A stretch of 64,000 nucleotides of DNA from positions 48,598-112,597 of the forward strand of contig DASTSN010000013.1 of assembly GCA_035760665.1 (NCBI GenBank), in the 5' to 3' direction. The stretch comes from DASTSN01 sp035760665 (GTDB taxonomy: Bacteria > Bacteroidota > Bacteroidia > Chitinophagales > Chitinophagaceae). The notes beneath the pieces were generated by a model, which had not been told where the DNA came from, ran no database searches, and saw only the letters and a program-made list of their open reading frames with translations. Positions 26,000-33,568 of this stretch are shown here, piece after piece; within the stretch, counting starts at the first letter, position 1, and each line of letters opens with the position of its first letter. The position numbers and the translations under genes are program-made.

Positions 26000-27376
26000 T
26001 TATTTTTTATTTCTTTCAACCCACAGCTGGTTGAATGATTTTTTAGGGAAGTGAAGCTCTGCTCTGTGTTGTTTCCATCCTTTCACCAGCGTATTCACAA
26101 CCCTGCTTTTTATAGTGCCATTAGCCATATTCATCCATTTTCTTTTTAGCATAGCTTGCTTCCAGGCTTTCCAGGCGGTACGCTCCGCAAAATTGCTGTA
26201 GCCCTGCTCTACGGCTTCATGCCGGTTTTCGAGTAACAGTTCATGTAAATTGATTTTTACAGCACATACCTCTGTACAATTACCGCAAAGGGATGAAGCA
26301 TAGCTCAGGTGTTTCCATTCATCCAGTTCCTTAAGGTGGGGTGTGATGACCGAACCAATCGGGCCACTGTAAGTGGTTCCGTAGCTATGGCCTCCAATAT
26401 TTTTATATACAGGGCAGGCATTCAGGCAGGCGCCGCATCGAATGCAGTAAAGGCTTTCCCGTGATTTTTCATTCGCCAGGATGTTTGTACGGCCGTTGTC
26501 CAGCAGAATCACATACATCTCTTCTGGGCCGTCTGTTTCGCCGGGTTGCCGCGGACCAGCAATGATTGTATTGTACACAGTCAGCCGTTGTCCTGTTCCA
26601 TAAGTTGCCAGCAAAGGCCAGAACAAAGCAAGATCGGTGAGAGATGGAATCATTTTTTCAATACCCACTACTACAATGTGAGTTTTGGGCCAGGCGGTGC
26701 TCAGCCGGGCATTCCCTTCATTTTCCGTTACCGCAACTGCGCCAGCATCGGCAATGATAAAATTGGCGCCGGTAACACCCACTTCGGCCTGTACATATTT
26801 TTTCCTCAGTTTCTCACGGGCTACCAGCGTAAGTTGTTCAGGTGACAGTTTGGGGTCGGTACCTAATTTTGCAGCAAACAATTTTGCCACATCCTCTTTG
26901 CTTTTATGCATGGCTGGCGTAACGATGTGGTAAGGCGGTTCTTCATCCAATTGCTGAATATATTCACCCAGATCGGTTTCAACACTTTCTATGTTGTGTT
27001 TTTTCAGGAAGGTATTCAAATGAATCTCTTCCGTAACCATGCTTTTACTTTTGACCAGTGTCGTGCAGTTTTTTTCCCGGCAGATTTTCAATATTTCTTC
27101 ATTAGCCTGCTCAGCATTTTCTGCCCAAATGACTTTAGCACCACGCTTCGTAATATTGCCCTCAAACAATTCCAGGTAAAAATCCAGTTTTTCGATGGCG
27201 CGCCATTTGGCATTTTTTGCCCGCTCCCGTGCCTGGTTCAAATCATCAAACTGCTGTTTGCCTGCCGGAACAACCGAATTATACTTATGAATATTATAAT
27301 TGATCTTACGCCGGTGATCTTTATCAGCAGCCTTGATGGTGCTTTTTGCAATAAACGATGTAGAGCTTTCTGACAC
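26000..27376 (-). CDS. LutB-like iron-sulfur protein (LUD domain plus 2x[4Fe-4S])
   Basis: 458 residues: a LUD domain (about 60-300, with VKSKSMVTEEIHLN and GVTGANFIIADAGAVAVTEN), then a ferredoxin-like region with CIRCGACLNACPVY and CGNCTEVCAVKI, giving seven cysteines in the two-cluster pattern, and a lysine-rich tail. In LutABC this subunit carries electrons from L-lactate. The start appears to be GTG at 27376. LutC lies 24 kb away and LutA is not in the window, so this may work with distant partners or in another dehydrogenase. Confidence 0.88.
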   Translation of the reverse strand: MSESSTSFIAKSTIKAADKDHRRKINYNIHKYNSVVPAGKQQFDDLNQARERAKNAKWRAIEKLDFYLELFEGNITKRGAKVIWAENAEQANEEILKICREKNCTTLVKSKSMVTEEIHLNTFLKKHNIESVETDLGEYIQQLDEEPPYHIVTPAMHKSKEDVAKLFAAKLGTDPKLSPEQLTLVAREKLRKKYVQAEVGVTGANFIIADAGAVAVTENEGNARLSTAWPKTHIVVVGIEKMIPSLTDLALFWPLLATYGTGQRLTVYNTIIAGPRQPGETDGPEEMYVILLDNGRTNILANEKSRESLYCIRCGACLNACPVYKNIGGHSYGTTYSGPIGSVITPHLKELDEWKHLSYASSLCGNCTEVCAVKINLHELLLENRHEAVEQGYSNFAERTAWKAWKQAMLKRKWMNMANGTIKSRVVNTLVKGWKQHRAELHFPKKSFNQLWVERNKK

Positions 27377-27406
27377 TTGTTAACTTTTAAAGCATTCCTG
27401 TATGGG

Positions 27407-28012
27407 TTATTCAGATTTTTTAGGCAGATTACTGTAATACTCCTCCGCTACCTGCTCTAAAGTATGATAAAATTCCTCACCATACTTACGTACCAGGGCT
27501 TCTTTTAAAAACCTGTATACCGGCACTTTCAGTTTAGCACCCAGTTTGCAGGCCGGTTTACAAAGTTGTTCACGGGGTTCATAATTCATCCGTTCGTAAT
27601 CACCGTGCTTCCCTTTTTTTACAATGATGGGGAACAAGTGACAACTGATTGGCTTTTTCCATGGTATGACACCATCGTAATAAGCCTGCTCAAATGCGCA
27701 CTTGATGATGCCTTTTTCATCCCTGTATCCGTACACACAAATTTCGTTATCGTTGCCCAGCGTAGGAGTTACCCAGCCAAATTCTTTATGATAAACATAT
27801 TTTCCTTTTCGCTCCACCTCGGCAATAGCAGCCTCTGACAAGTACGGTTTAATCTTCTCATACATATCTATAATAATATCCAGTTCTTCATCCTCCAGCG
27901 GCGCACCGGCATCACCTTCTTCGCAGCACCCGCCTTTACATTTGCCCAGGTCGCAAACGAATTGCTTTTCCACTACGTCATCACTGATTAATATATTCTC
28001 AACAACAATCAC
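27407..28012 (-). CDS. DUF3109 family cysteine-rich protein
   Basis: 201 residues, cytoplasmic. The N-terminal CDLGKCKGGCCEEGDAGAPL (about 20-39) and later cysteines in CVYGY, CAFEQAY, CHLFPI and CKPACKLG are the DUF3109 pattern, close to the zinc/iron-cluster YkgJ-type proteins. The function is unknown. The start is GTG at 28012, 20 bases after a TATTTTTG box. It lies between gldD and the LutB-like gene on the same strand with small gaps. Confidence 0.88.
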   Translation of the reverse strand: MIVVENILISDDVVEKQFVCDLGKCKGGCCEEGDAGAPLEDEELDIIIDMYEKIKPYLSEAAIAEVERKGKYVYHKEFGWVTPTLGNDNEICVYGYRDEKGIIKCAFEQAYYDGVIPWKKPISCHLFPIIVKKGKHGDYERMNYEPREQLCKPACKLGAKLKVPVYRFLKEALVRKYGEEFYHTLEQVAEEYYSNLPKKSE

Positions 28013-28031
28013 AAGAAAATAAGTTTATGTA

Positions 28032-28039
28032 CAAAAATA
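28032..28039 (-). promoter_or_regulatory. Putative -7 box (TATTTTTG) for the DUF3109 gene
   Basis: Exact TAnnTTTG match on the minus strand, ending 19 bases before the GTG at 28012 and lying just past the gldD stop. It suggests the DUF3109 and LutB-like genes can be transcribed apart from gldDE. Confidence 0.45.
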
Positions 28040-28050
28040 GCATGTTCTCA

Positions 28051-28656
28051 TCAACGCCATTTCAATGTATTGATAAGATGCTGCAGATCCTGTTTTAAAA
28101 AATTATTGACGATGCCCAGAGAATCTTCATTGGGGGTGGCATCGAAATACAAAGCGCCACGCAAAAAATGCCTGACGGAATCCGTTGCAAAAAACTGGTT
28201 GGCCGTAGCTGTATTACCGGTTAAAGAAAAATAAACGCCACTGATATGGTTGGGTGTCGCAAATGGTTGCGGCTCTATTGAGGATGCCTTGTAAGTATGC
28301 TGCTTGTAAGACATTGTAAAGGCATCGTTTACCAGTGAGTCAAATTTGTTTTTGCCGATTTCTTTATAACTCACATAAATTCTTCCCCCGAACTGAGGCA
28401 GGTCAATATTGATCCACCAGGGGTTTTCCGGGGCATCACCAAAGAAAGATGAATCCTTAATCACGCTGGCATAAACCGGATATTCAAACGTATACGGATA
28501 ACCGGGGCGATCAAACAGCTGGTATTTTTTTTCAGGAAATTTAATTTTAAAATAGCCTCTTTTTTTATAGGTATAATTGCTGTTACAGGCCGCCAGGCAA
28601 ATAAGCAGGCAAAAAGCAATACAAGGGACAATCCACTTTCTCGTTTCCTGAATCAT
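28051..28656 (-). CDS. gldD: Gliding motility lipoprotein GldD
   Basis: 201 residues from the ATG at 28656; the frame extends four codons to a TTG that overlaps the gldE stop. The lipobox is LLICLAACNSN, so the mature protein is lipidated at the cysteine. The mature start YTYKKRGYFKIKFPEKKYQL is the GldD signature. GldD is required for gliding and for stability of the GldJ-containing Type IX machinery in Flavobacterium johnsoniae. It follows gldE after 8 bases, the usual pairing. Confidence 0.95.
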   Translation of the reverse strand: MIQETRKWIVPCIAFCLLICLAACNSNYTYKKRGYFKIKFPEKKYQLFDRPGYPYTFEYPVYASVIKDSSFFGDAPENPWWINIDLPQFGGRIYVSYKEIGKNKFDSLVNDAFTMSYKQHTYKASSIEPQPFATPNHISGVYFSLTGNTATANQFFATDSVRHFLRGALYFDATPNEDSLGIVNNFLKQDLQHLINTLKWR

Positions 28657-28664
28657 GCTGCCAG

Positions 28665-30026
28665 TCAATGTTTTTGGTTTATCGTTACTTTAATCTGGTT
28701 TAGCCGGTTTTTGTCAGATTCCACAATAGTAAAATCAAAATCACCGCAGTTAACAATTTCTCCAACTTCCGGAAACTTTCCTGCAAGTTCCAGTACCAGG
28801 CCTGCCAGCGATTCGCTGTTACCTCTTACCTGGTCAAAGGTATCGGGTGGCAGGTTCATCAGCTTACAGGCATCGTGGATCATTGTCTTACCCTCAAACA
28901 AGTAATTATTTTCATCAAGTTTGCGGTTGCCGCTTTCTTCCTCATCAAATTCATCCTTTATTTCCCCGATAATTTCTTCCAGTATATCTTCGAGTGTTAC
29001 AATGCCACTGGTACCGCCAAATTCATCCACTACAACGGCAAAATGTATTCTCTTCACCTGGAAGTCTTTGAGCAGATCTTCTATCAGTTTTGACTCGGGT
29101 ACAAAATAGGGCTGCCGCATCAATGAGTGCCAGTCAAAACTGCCTGACTCATGCAAATGCGGAACAAGATCCTTGGTATTGATAATACCTGCAATTTCGT
29201 CGAGGTTATTTTTATACACCGGTACTCTTGAATAATGCAAATCGCTGAGCTGTTGAATCAGCAAATCGAACGGGGTATTATATTCGATACCGTTAATATC
29301 GAGGCGGCTGCGCATAATTTGCTTTACGGAAATATTGCCGAACTTTACAATGCCTTTTAAAATCTTCTTTTCTTCCTCCGATGCCTCGCTGTCGGCAGTA
29401 ATATCGATTGCTTCATCCAATTCCTTCAGGCTTGTCAGTTGGGAGCGGTAAGCACCCAGGCGCCGGCCGATACCGTCTGCAATGGCTACCATCCGCAGGC
29501 TTACCCTCCTAAGTACCAGATGAAGCGACTCCACAATAAAGGAACAGCCATATGCAAAACGGATGTTGTTTTGTGTTGCCCACACCTTGGGTAATATTTT
29601 ACCAAAAAAGATGAGCCCGAAAGCAATGATGATGACTTTAACAATCAGTTCAAGTGCTGCACCAAGTGCGCCCAGGTTTGCAAAAAAGCTGTGCAGCGGG
29701 ATGAACTGTACGATCAGAAAATTGGCCAGCACGATAATACAAATACTAAAAAAGGTATTGGCTATAAGTAAAGATGTAAAAACCGCCTGTCGCTCCTCCA
29801 GCAGGGTAATAATCCGTTTTGCAGCGGTATGCTGTTTTGTTTTGAGCATATTGATATCCTTTCCGGTTAGAGAGAACAGGGCTACCTCTGCTCCTGAAAT
29901 TGTAAACACCAGCAGGAACAGCGCTAACAGCAGGATAATTAAAAAAGTAGTACCCTGCAAGTTAACAGCAAGCAGGATATTTGAATGACCGGAAAAGAGC
30001 AAACCGGTTACCAAAAGAGAATCCAA
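28665..30026 (-). CDS. gldE: Gliding-associated CNNM/CorC-like protein GldE
   Basis: 453 residues. The N-terminal DUF21/CNNM domain has four membrane segments (about 27-48, 83-108, 110-135, 140-160). Two CBS motifs follow (YSRVPVYKNNLDEIAGII near 268 and the FAVVVDEFGGTSGIVTLED stretch near 328), then a CorC/HlyC domain with EVGEIVNCGDFDFTI. GldE supports GldD function in F. johnsoniae. The start appears to be TTG at 30026: an in-frame stop is just upstream and the next ATG comes after the first helix. A strong hairpin separates it from ssb. Confidence 0.94.
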   Translation of the reverse strand: MDSLLVTGLLFSGHSNILLAVNLQGTTFLIILLLALFLLVFTISGAEVALFSLTGKDINMLKTKQHTAAKRIITLLEERQAVFTSLLIANTFFSICIIVLANFLIVQFIPLHSFFANLGALGAALELIVKVIIIAFGLIFFGKILPKVWATQNNIRFAYGCSFIVESLHLVLRRVSLRMVAIADGIGRRLGAYRSQLTSLKELDEAIDITADSEASEEEKKILKGIVKFGNISVKQIMRSRLDINGIEYNTPFDLLIQQLSDLHYSRVPVYKNNLDEIAGIINTKDLVPHLHESGSFDWHSLMRQPYFVPESKLIEDLLKDFQVKRIHFAVVVDEFGGTSGIVTLEDILEEIIGEIKDEFDEEESGNRKLDENNYLFEGKTMIHDACKLMNLPPDTFDQVRGNSESLAGLVLELAGKFPEVGEIVNCGDFDFTIVESDKNRLNQIKVTINQKH

Positions 30027-30049
30027 TGTGATTTTTTTAATGTCGGGTT

Positions 30050-30087
30050 AATTATACAGGCAGGTCAACTGGCCTGCCTGTATAATT
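30050..30087. repeat. Perfect 15-bp inverted repeat between ssb and gldE
   Basis: AATTATACAGGCAGG pairs exactly with CCTGCCTGTATAATT around an 8-base loop. It stands 34 bases after the ssb stop and 24 bases before the gldE start. No T-run follows on the minus strand, so it is not a textbook terminator. It may be a terminator variant, an RNase processing hairpin that sets ssb and gldE dosage, or a binding site. Confidence 0.75.
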
Positions 30088-30121
30088 GCATGTTGCAAAG
30101 TTATCGAATTCCTTATTAGAT

Positions 30122-30556
30122 TCAGAAAGGCAGATTTTCGGAGGGGTCGCCCATTGGCGGCATGTCATGACCTCCCATGCCCTCCATACCGCTGTCGCCA
30201 GGCAAAGAGCCTGAACCGCCATCCATCCGTTTATCCAGCATAATCAGGTTATCCCCCACCACTTCGGTGGCAAACTTCCGGTTACCTTCTTTGTCTTCCC
30301 AACTACGTGTACGCAGGCGGCCTTCGATGTAAACCAAGCTACCTTTATGCAGGTACTTTTGCGCCAATTCAGCAAGGCCACGCCAAAGCACAACCGTGTG
30401 CCATTCTGTTTGTGAAACCAGTTTACCGGACCTGTCTTTAAATGTTTCAGTAGTGGCTAGCGGAAATTTTGCCACGGCAATATTTCCCTCCAGGAATTGT
30501 ACATCCGGATCTTTTCCCAGGTTGCCAATGAGCATTACTCGATTTACACCTCTCAT
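30122..30556 (-). CDS. ssb: Single-stranded DNA-binding protein
   Basis: 144 residues with a complete OB-fold: GVNRVMLIGNLGKDP (3-17), TEWHTVVLWRGLAELAQKYL (about 50-69) and YIEGRLRTRSWEDKEGNRKF. A glycine/methionine-rich linker precedes the acidic tip, which ends DPSENLPF; the terminal LPF triplet is the usual protein-interaction tail for SSB partners. It lies 205 bases after mutY and before gldE, the order seen in many Bacteroidota. Confidence 0.97.
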   Translation of the reverse strand: MRGVNRVMLIGNLGKDPDVQFLEGNIAVAKFPLATTETFKDRSGKLVSQTEWHTVVLWRGLAELAQKYLHKGSLVYIEGRLRTRSWEDKEGNRKFATEVVGDNLIMLDKRMDGGSGSLPGDSGMEGMGGHDMPPMGDPSENLPF

Positions 30557-30760
30557 ACGTATATCATTTTGCTATGAATGATTCTCATGATAATGCCAAT
30601 TCCTTTTAAAGTTAATTTTTTTTAAGGGGAAAATGAAATAATTACCGCGGATTAACGCCTTGTTAATAAGAAACCGCCTTTGTAGTGCCTATAGAAGCTG
30701 TATGAATCGGTAAAGTGTCTGTGTACTCTTTGTTCCCAATTCCGCTACGTTGTAAACAGG

Positions 30761-31831
30761 CTATACATTGGGGGATTTCAAATACAAATTAATAAATACG
30801 GGAAAGGGATACTGTTCCAGCTTATGTGCGGGTATCCAGCGCCATTCTTTACCGAGCCGGGGCTTTTGTGCCAGAGTCAGTTTAATAAACCGGCCTGTAA
30901 TCAGTTGATGAGTGAGCTGCTGAGTTATTTTCGCAGACACACTTATCAATTTCATGTTGTTAGCGGAGAGCTGATATTGTTCTACGGCTCTAGTAATAAC
31001 TGAGGTTGTATTTTCCTCCCGTTCAGTCTCTACCGGTAAAAACTCATATAAGCCCTGCCAGATGTCCTTTTGCGTTCGTTGCCGGATCAGCAAGTTGTCC
31101 TGGTACGTCAGCACCAGGTAATACAACCAGCGTTTTTTTACAATAGTTTCTTTTTCTTTCACGGGCAAGGTTTTAACCTGGTTCTTTGAAAAAGCATAAC
31201 AGGATTTTTTAAAAAAGCAATCGTGGCATAGCGGTGCCATTGGTTTACACACAGTGGCTCCAAAATCCATAATCGCCTGGTTATAAACACCCGGTTTCCT
31301 TTTATCTAATAAATCACCGGCCAGGGATGCAAAAAGTTTTTTTCCTTGCGTAGTATCAACGGGGGTGTGGATACCCAGAATCCTGGCGATTACCCGTTGC
31401 ACATTGCCATCCACAACGGCATATGGAAGGTTAAAAGCAAAAGAAGCAATTGCAGCTGCCGTATAGGGCCCTATGCCTTTCAATGCCTTAATTTCTTCGT
31501 AAGTATTGGGAAACTGACCTTTTTTCTCCACGGAAATAAATTTTGCCGCAGCAATCAGGTTACGGCAGCGTGTATAATAACCAAGACCTTCCCACAATTT
31601 GAAAACCTTTTTTTCCGGCGCAGTTGCCAGAGAGTGAATAGTTGGAAAAGCTTCAAGAAATCTTTCATAGTACTTTAAGCCCTGTTCCACCCTTGTCTGC
31701 TGCAAAATGATCTCGCTCAGCCAAATTTTATAAGGATCTTTCTCACCCTTCCAGGGCATTGTACGTTTATTCTCGTACCGGTTCCATTTTAACAATTCTG
31801 CCGAAAAACTGTTTTTGACTATCTGTTTCAA
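30761..31831 (-). CDS. mutY: A/G-specific adenine DNA glycosylase
   Basis: 356 residues. Removes adenine mispaired with 8-oxoguanine. Catalytic E40 lies in SEIILQQTRVEQG, the helix-hairpin-helix is LKGIGPYTAAAIASF (117-131), catalytic D141 is in VVDGNVQRV, and the [4Fe-4S] cysteines are C195, C202, C205 and C211 with exact C-X6-C-X2-C-X5-C spacing. The C-terminal NUDIX-like 8-oxoG-recognition domain is present. The start is TTG at 31831. It is divergent from the HU gene. Confidence 0.97.
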   Translation of the reverse strand: MKQIVKNSFSAELLKWNRYENKRTMPWKGEKDPYKIWLSEIILQQTRVEQGLKYYERFLEAFPTIHSLATAPEKKVFKLWEGLGYYTRCRNLIAAAKFISVEKKGQFPNTYEEIKALKGIGPYTAAAIASFAFNLPYAVVDGNVQRVIARILGIHTPVDTTQGKKLFASLAGDLLDKRKPGVYNQAIMDFGATVCKPMAPLCHDCFFKKSCYAFSKNQVKTLPVKEKETIVKKRWLYYLVLTYQDNLLIRQRTQKDIWQGLYEFLPVETEREENTTSVITRAVEQYQLSANNMKLISVSAKITQQLTHQLITGRFIKLTLAQKPRLGKEWRWIPAHKLEQYPFPVFINLYLKSPNV

Positions 31832-31939
31832 AAAAATATCTTTTTTTAATTTTCTACCAGTGTTTTATACTTTTCAATAAAAGCATATTTCTAAAATATT
31901 GCTTTAAATTCACTTATAAAAAAAATTCAGTCTATCCTG

Positions 31940-31968
31940 TTGACAATCAGAGAACTTTGTCCTATATT
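31940..31968 (+). promoter_or_regulatory. Promoter of the HU gene, sigma-70-like
   Basis: TTGACA (31940-31945), 17 bases, TATATT (31963-31968). The second element is also TATATTGG, one base off the Bacteroidota TAnnTTTG. It lies 30 bases before the ATG at 31999. It is the most canonical promoter in the window. Confidence 0.65.
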
Positions 31969-31998
31969 GGCTTTGCGAAACAACAAAATCAACAACCA

Positions 31999-32316
31999 AT
32001 GAGAAAAGCCGACCTCGTCAACCAGATTTCTGAAAAGACCGGCATACCAAAAGTGGATGTCCTTGTCACGCTGGAAACTATGTTTAAGGAGGTGAAGGAT
32101 ACCCTTGCCAAAGGTGAGAATATTTACATACGTGGTTTTGGCAGTTTTATCACCAAAAAAAGAGCCGCCAAAATAGGACGGAATATTAAGAAAAACATCG
32201 CTGTACATATTCCCGAGCATTATATTCCCGCTTTTAAACCGGCGAAGGAATTTGTTGCGGAAGTTAAGAAGCTAACCTCCGTCAAACCCGACGATGGCCC
32301 GGGCGAAGAAGAGTGA
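31999..32316 (+). CDS. HU/IHF-family DNA-binding protein
   Basis: 105 residues from the ATG at 31999; a start 42 bases upstream is in frame but would lie inside the promoter. HU-family proteins bend DNA and organise the nucleoid. Visible are MRKADLVNQISEKTGIPK at the start, the FGSFITKKRAAKIGRN segment before the DNA-inserting arm, and the arm region around HIPEHYIPAFKPAKEF. The usual proline at the arm tip is replaced by a region rich in HIPEH, and an acidic tail ends the protein (DDGPGEEE). It stands divergent from mutY, as in other Bacteroidota. Confidence 0.93.
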   Translation: MRKADLVNQISEKTGIPKVDVLVTLETMFKEVKDTLAKGENIYIRGFGSFITKKRAAKIGRNIKKNIAVHIPEHYIPAFKPAKEFVAEVKKLTSVKPDDGPGEEE

Positions 32317-32373
32317 CCAGCCAATTTTTTAAAGTTTTAGCTTTCCCGGCAGCCTGATTCCCCTGCATTAAGG

Positions 32374-32381
32374 TACCTTTG
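32374..32381 (+). promoter_or_regulatory. Putative -7 box (TACCTTTG) for the TPR gene
   Basis: Exact TAnnTTTG match, ending 17 bases before the GTG start at 32399. The position supports that GTG as the true start. Confidence 0.5.
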
Positions 32382-32398
32382 CACCGAAAATTTAGTTT

Positions 32399-33244
32399 GT
32401 GAAAAAAGCTCAATGGATTACAGCACTTGCTGGTGCAATACTAGTGGCTGTTTTGTATGTTTTTGGGAAAACTGTGCCTGATAAGAAGCCGGCAGTGCCC
32501 GGGAGCCAGCAAGCAGTCGCAACTCCCTCTGTTTCAATTGATACAATTCTTTTTCATGCGAAAGAAAAGCTGGACCCTGCCCAGGTGGCCCGTGTAAACG
32601 CCCTGGAAAACTCCGTTGTACGAGGCGATGTGAAAAACCAGGAATTAAACGTTTATCACCAGCTGGCACATTTCTGGGGCGATTCTGCCAGGATTTTTGA
32701 ACCCTACGCCTGGTATGAGGCACAGGCTGCAAGATTGGAAAATTCAGAAAAAAGCCTCACCTTTGCAGCCCACTTATTTTTAGCAAACCTGCGGGACGAA
32801 GAGAATCCGTCGCTGAGAACATGGAAAGCACTGCAGGCTAAAGATTTGTTTGAAAGGTCTTTGAAGATTAACCCGGACAACGATTCATCAGTGGTAGGAC
32901 TTGGCGCCTGTTATTTATTTGGCGGCATTGCCGACACACCGATGGAAGGAATCCTGAAGGTAAAATCCGTAGCCGACAGAGACAGTACAAATGTGTTTGC
33001 CCAGTCTGTACTTGGTTACGGATCTTTGATGTCAGGCCAGTTAGATAAGGCGATCAGCCGCTTTCAAACTGTAGCCCGCCTTCAGCCGGGTAACCTGGAA
33101 GCCATTATGATACTGGCTGATACATACGAACGATTAGCCAATAAAGCAGCGGCTGTGGAATGGTATCATAAAGCCCTGCCCCTGATAAAAAATCCTGATC
33201 TAAAAGCTGCAGTCGATAAGCGGATCGGGGAATTATCAAAATAA
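32399..33244 (+). CDS. Membrane-anchored tetratricopeptide repeat protein
   Basis: 281 residues with an N-terminal membrane helix (about 6-24, AQWITALAGAILVAVLYVF) and a periplasmic helical domain. TPR-like repeats are visible in KDLFERSLKINPDNDSSVVG (about 150-169) and in LDKAISRFQTVARLQPGNLE, followed by YERLANKAAAVEWYHKALPL. Such proteins act as scaffolds in cell-envelope complexes; no partner is evident. The start is GTG at 32399. It is followed by the COX24-type micro-gene after 33 bases. Confidence 0.82.
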   Translation: MKKAQWITALAGAILVAVLYVFGKTVPDKKPAVPGSQQAVATPSVSIDTILFHAKEKLDPAQVARVNALENSVVRGDVKNQELNVYHQLAHFWGDSARIFEPYAWYEAQAARLENSEKSLTFAAHLFLANLRDEENPSLRTWKALQAKDLFERSLKINPDNDSSVVGLGACYLFGGIADTPMEGILKVKSVADRDSTNVFAQSVLGYGSLMSGQLDKAISRFQTVARLQPGNLEAIMILADTYERLANKAAAVEWYHKALPLIKNPDLKAAVDKRIGELSK

Positions 33245-33277
33245 TTTCTTTAGAAAACGAATTAAAAAATTTTAAGT

Positions 33278-33373
33278 ATGCCTTGTGGTAAAAAAAGAAA
33301 GCGTCACAAAATTGCGACGCACAAGCGTAAAAAAAGACTGAGAAAGAACCGTCACAAGAAGAAGAATAAATAA
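33278..33373 (+). CDS. AURKAIP1/COX24-domain ribosomal micro-protein, 31 residues
   Basis: Translates to 31 residues beginning MPCGKKRKRHKIATHKRKKR and ending LRKNRHKKKNK; 19 residues are lysine, arginine or histidine. The pattern MPCGKKRKRHK with ATHKRKKRLRKNRHKK is the AURKAIP1/COX24 signature of Bacteroidota. Related proteins are mitoribosomal mS38 and the actinobacterial small-subunit protein bS22, so a ribosomal role is likely from family knowledge. It lies between the TPR gene and rng, with a GC-rich hairpin at 33395 afterwards. Its size hides it from ordinary gene finders. Confidence 0.9.
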   Translation: MPCGKKRKRHKIATHKRKKRLRKNRHKKKNK

Positions 33374-33394
33374 TTCTTCCTGCACGAGTTTTAT

Positions 33395-33416
33395 TGCTCG
33401 GCCTGCAGGCCGGGCA
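33395..33416 (+). terminator. GC-rich hairpin after the COX24-type gene
   Basis: TGCTCGGCCTGCAGGCCGGGCA folds on itself with one G-T pair. It stands 21 bases after the stop and is followed only by AATTT, so it is a poor U-tract; call it a probable terminator or mRNA-stabilising hairpin. Confidence 0.5.
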
Positions 33417-33568
33417 ATTTCAGCTTATCAGGTTGTTCGCCGTACAGTTTTGCACCCCATCAATTTGCTCCAGCCATATCCTACAGGTAAACAAGCACTT
33501 CAGTACGGTGACCTGGCAGCCGGTATTACCAACATAAGGATGTTACACTCATCTTAAGTTATTGTGAT

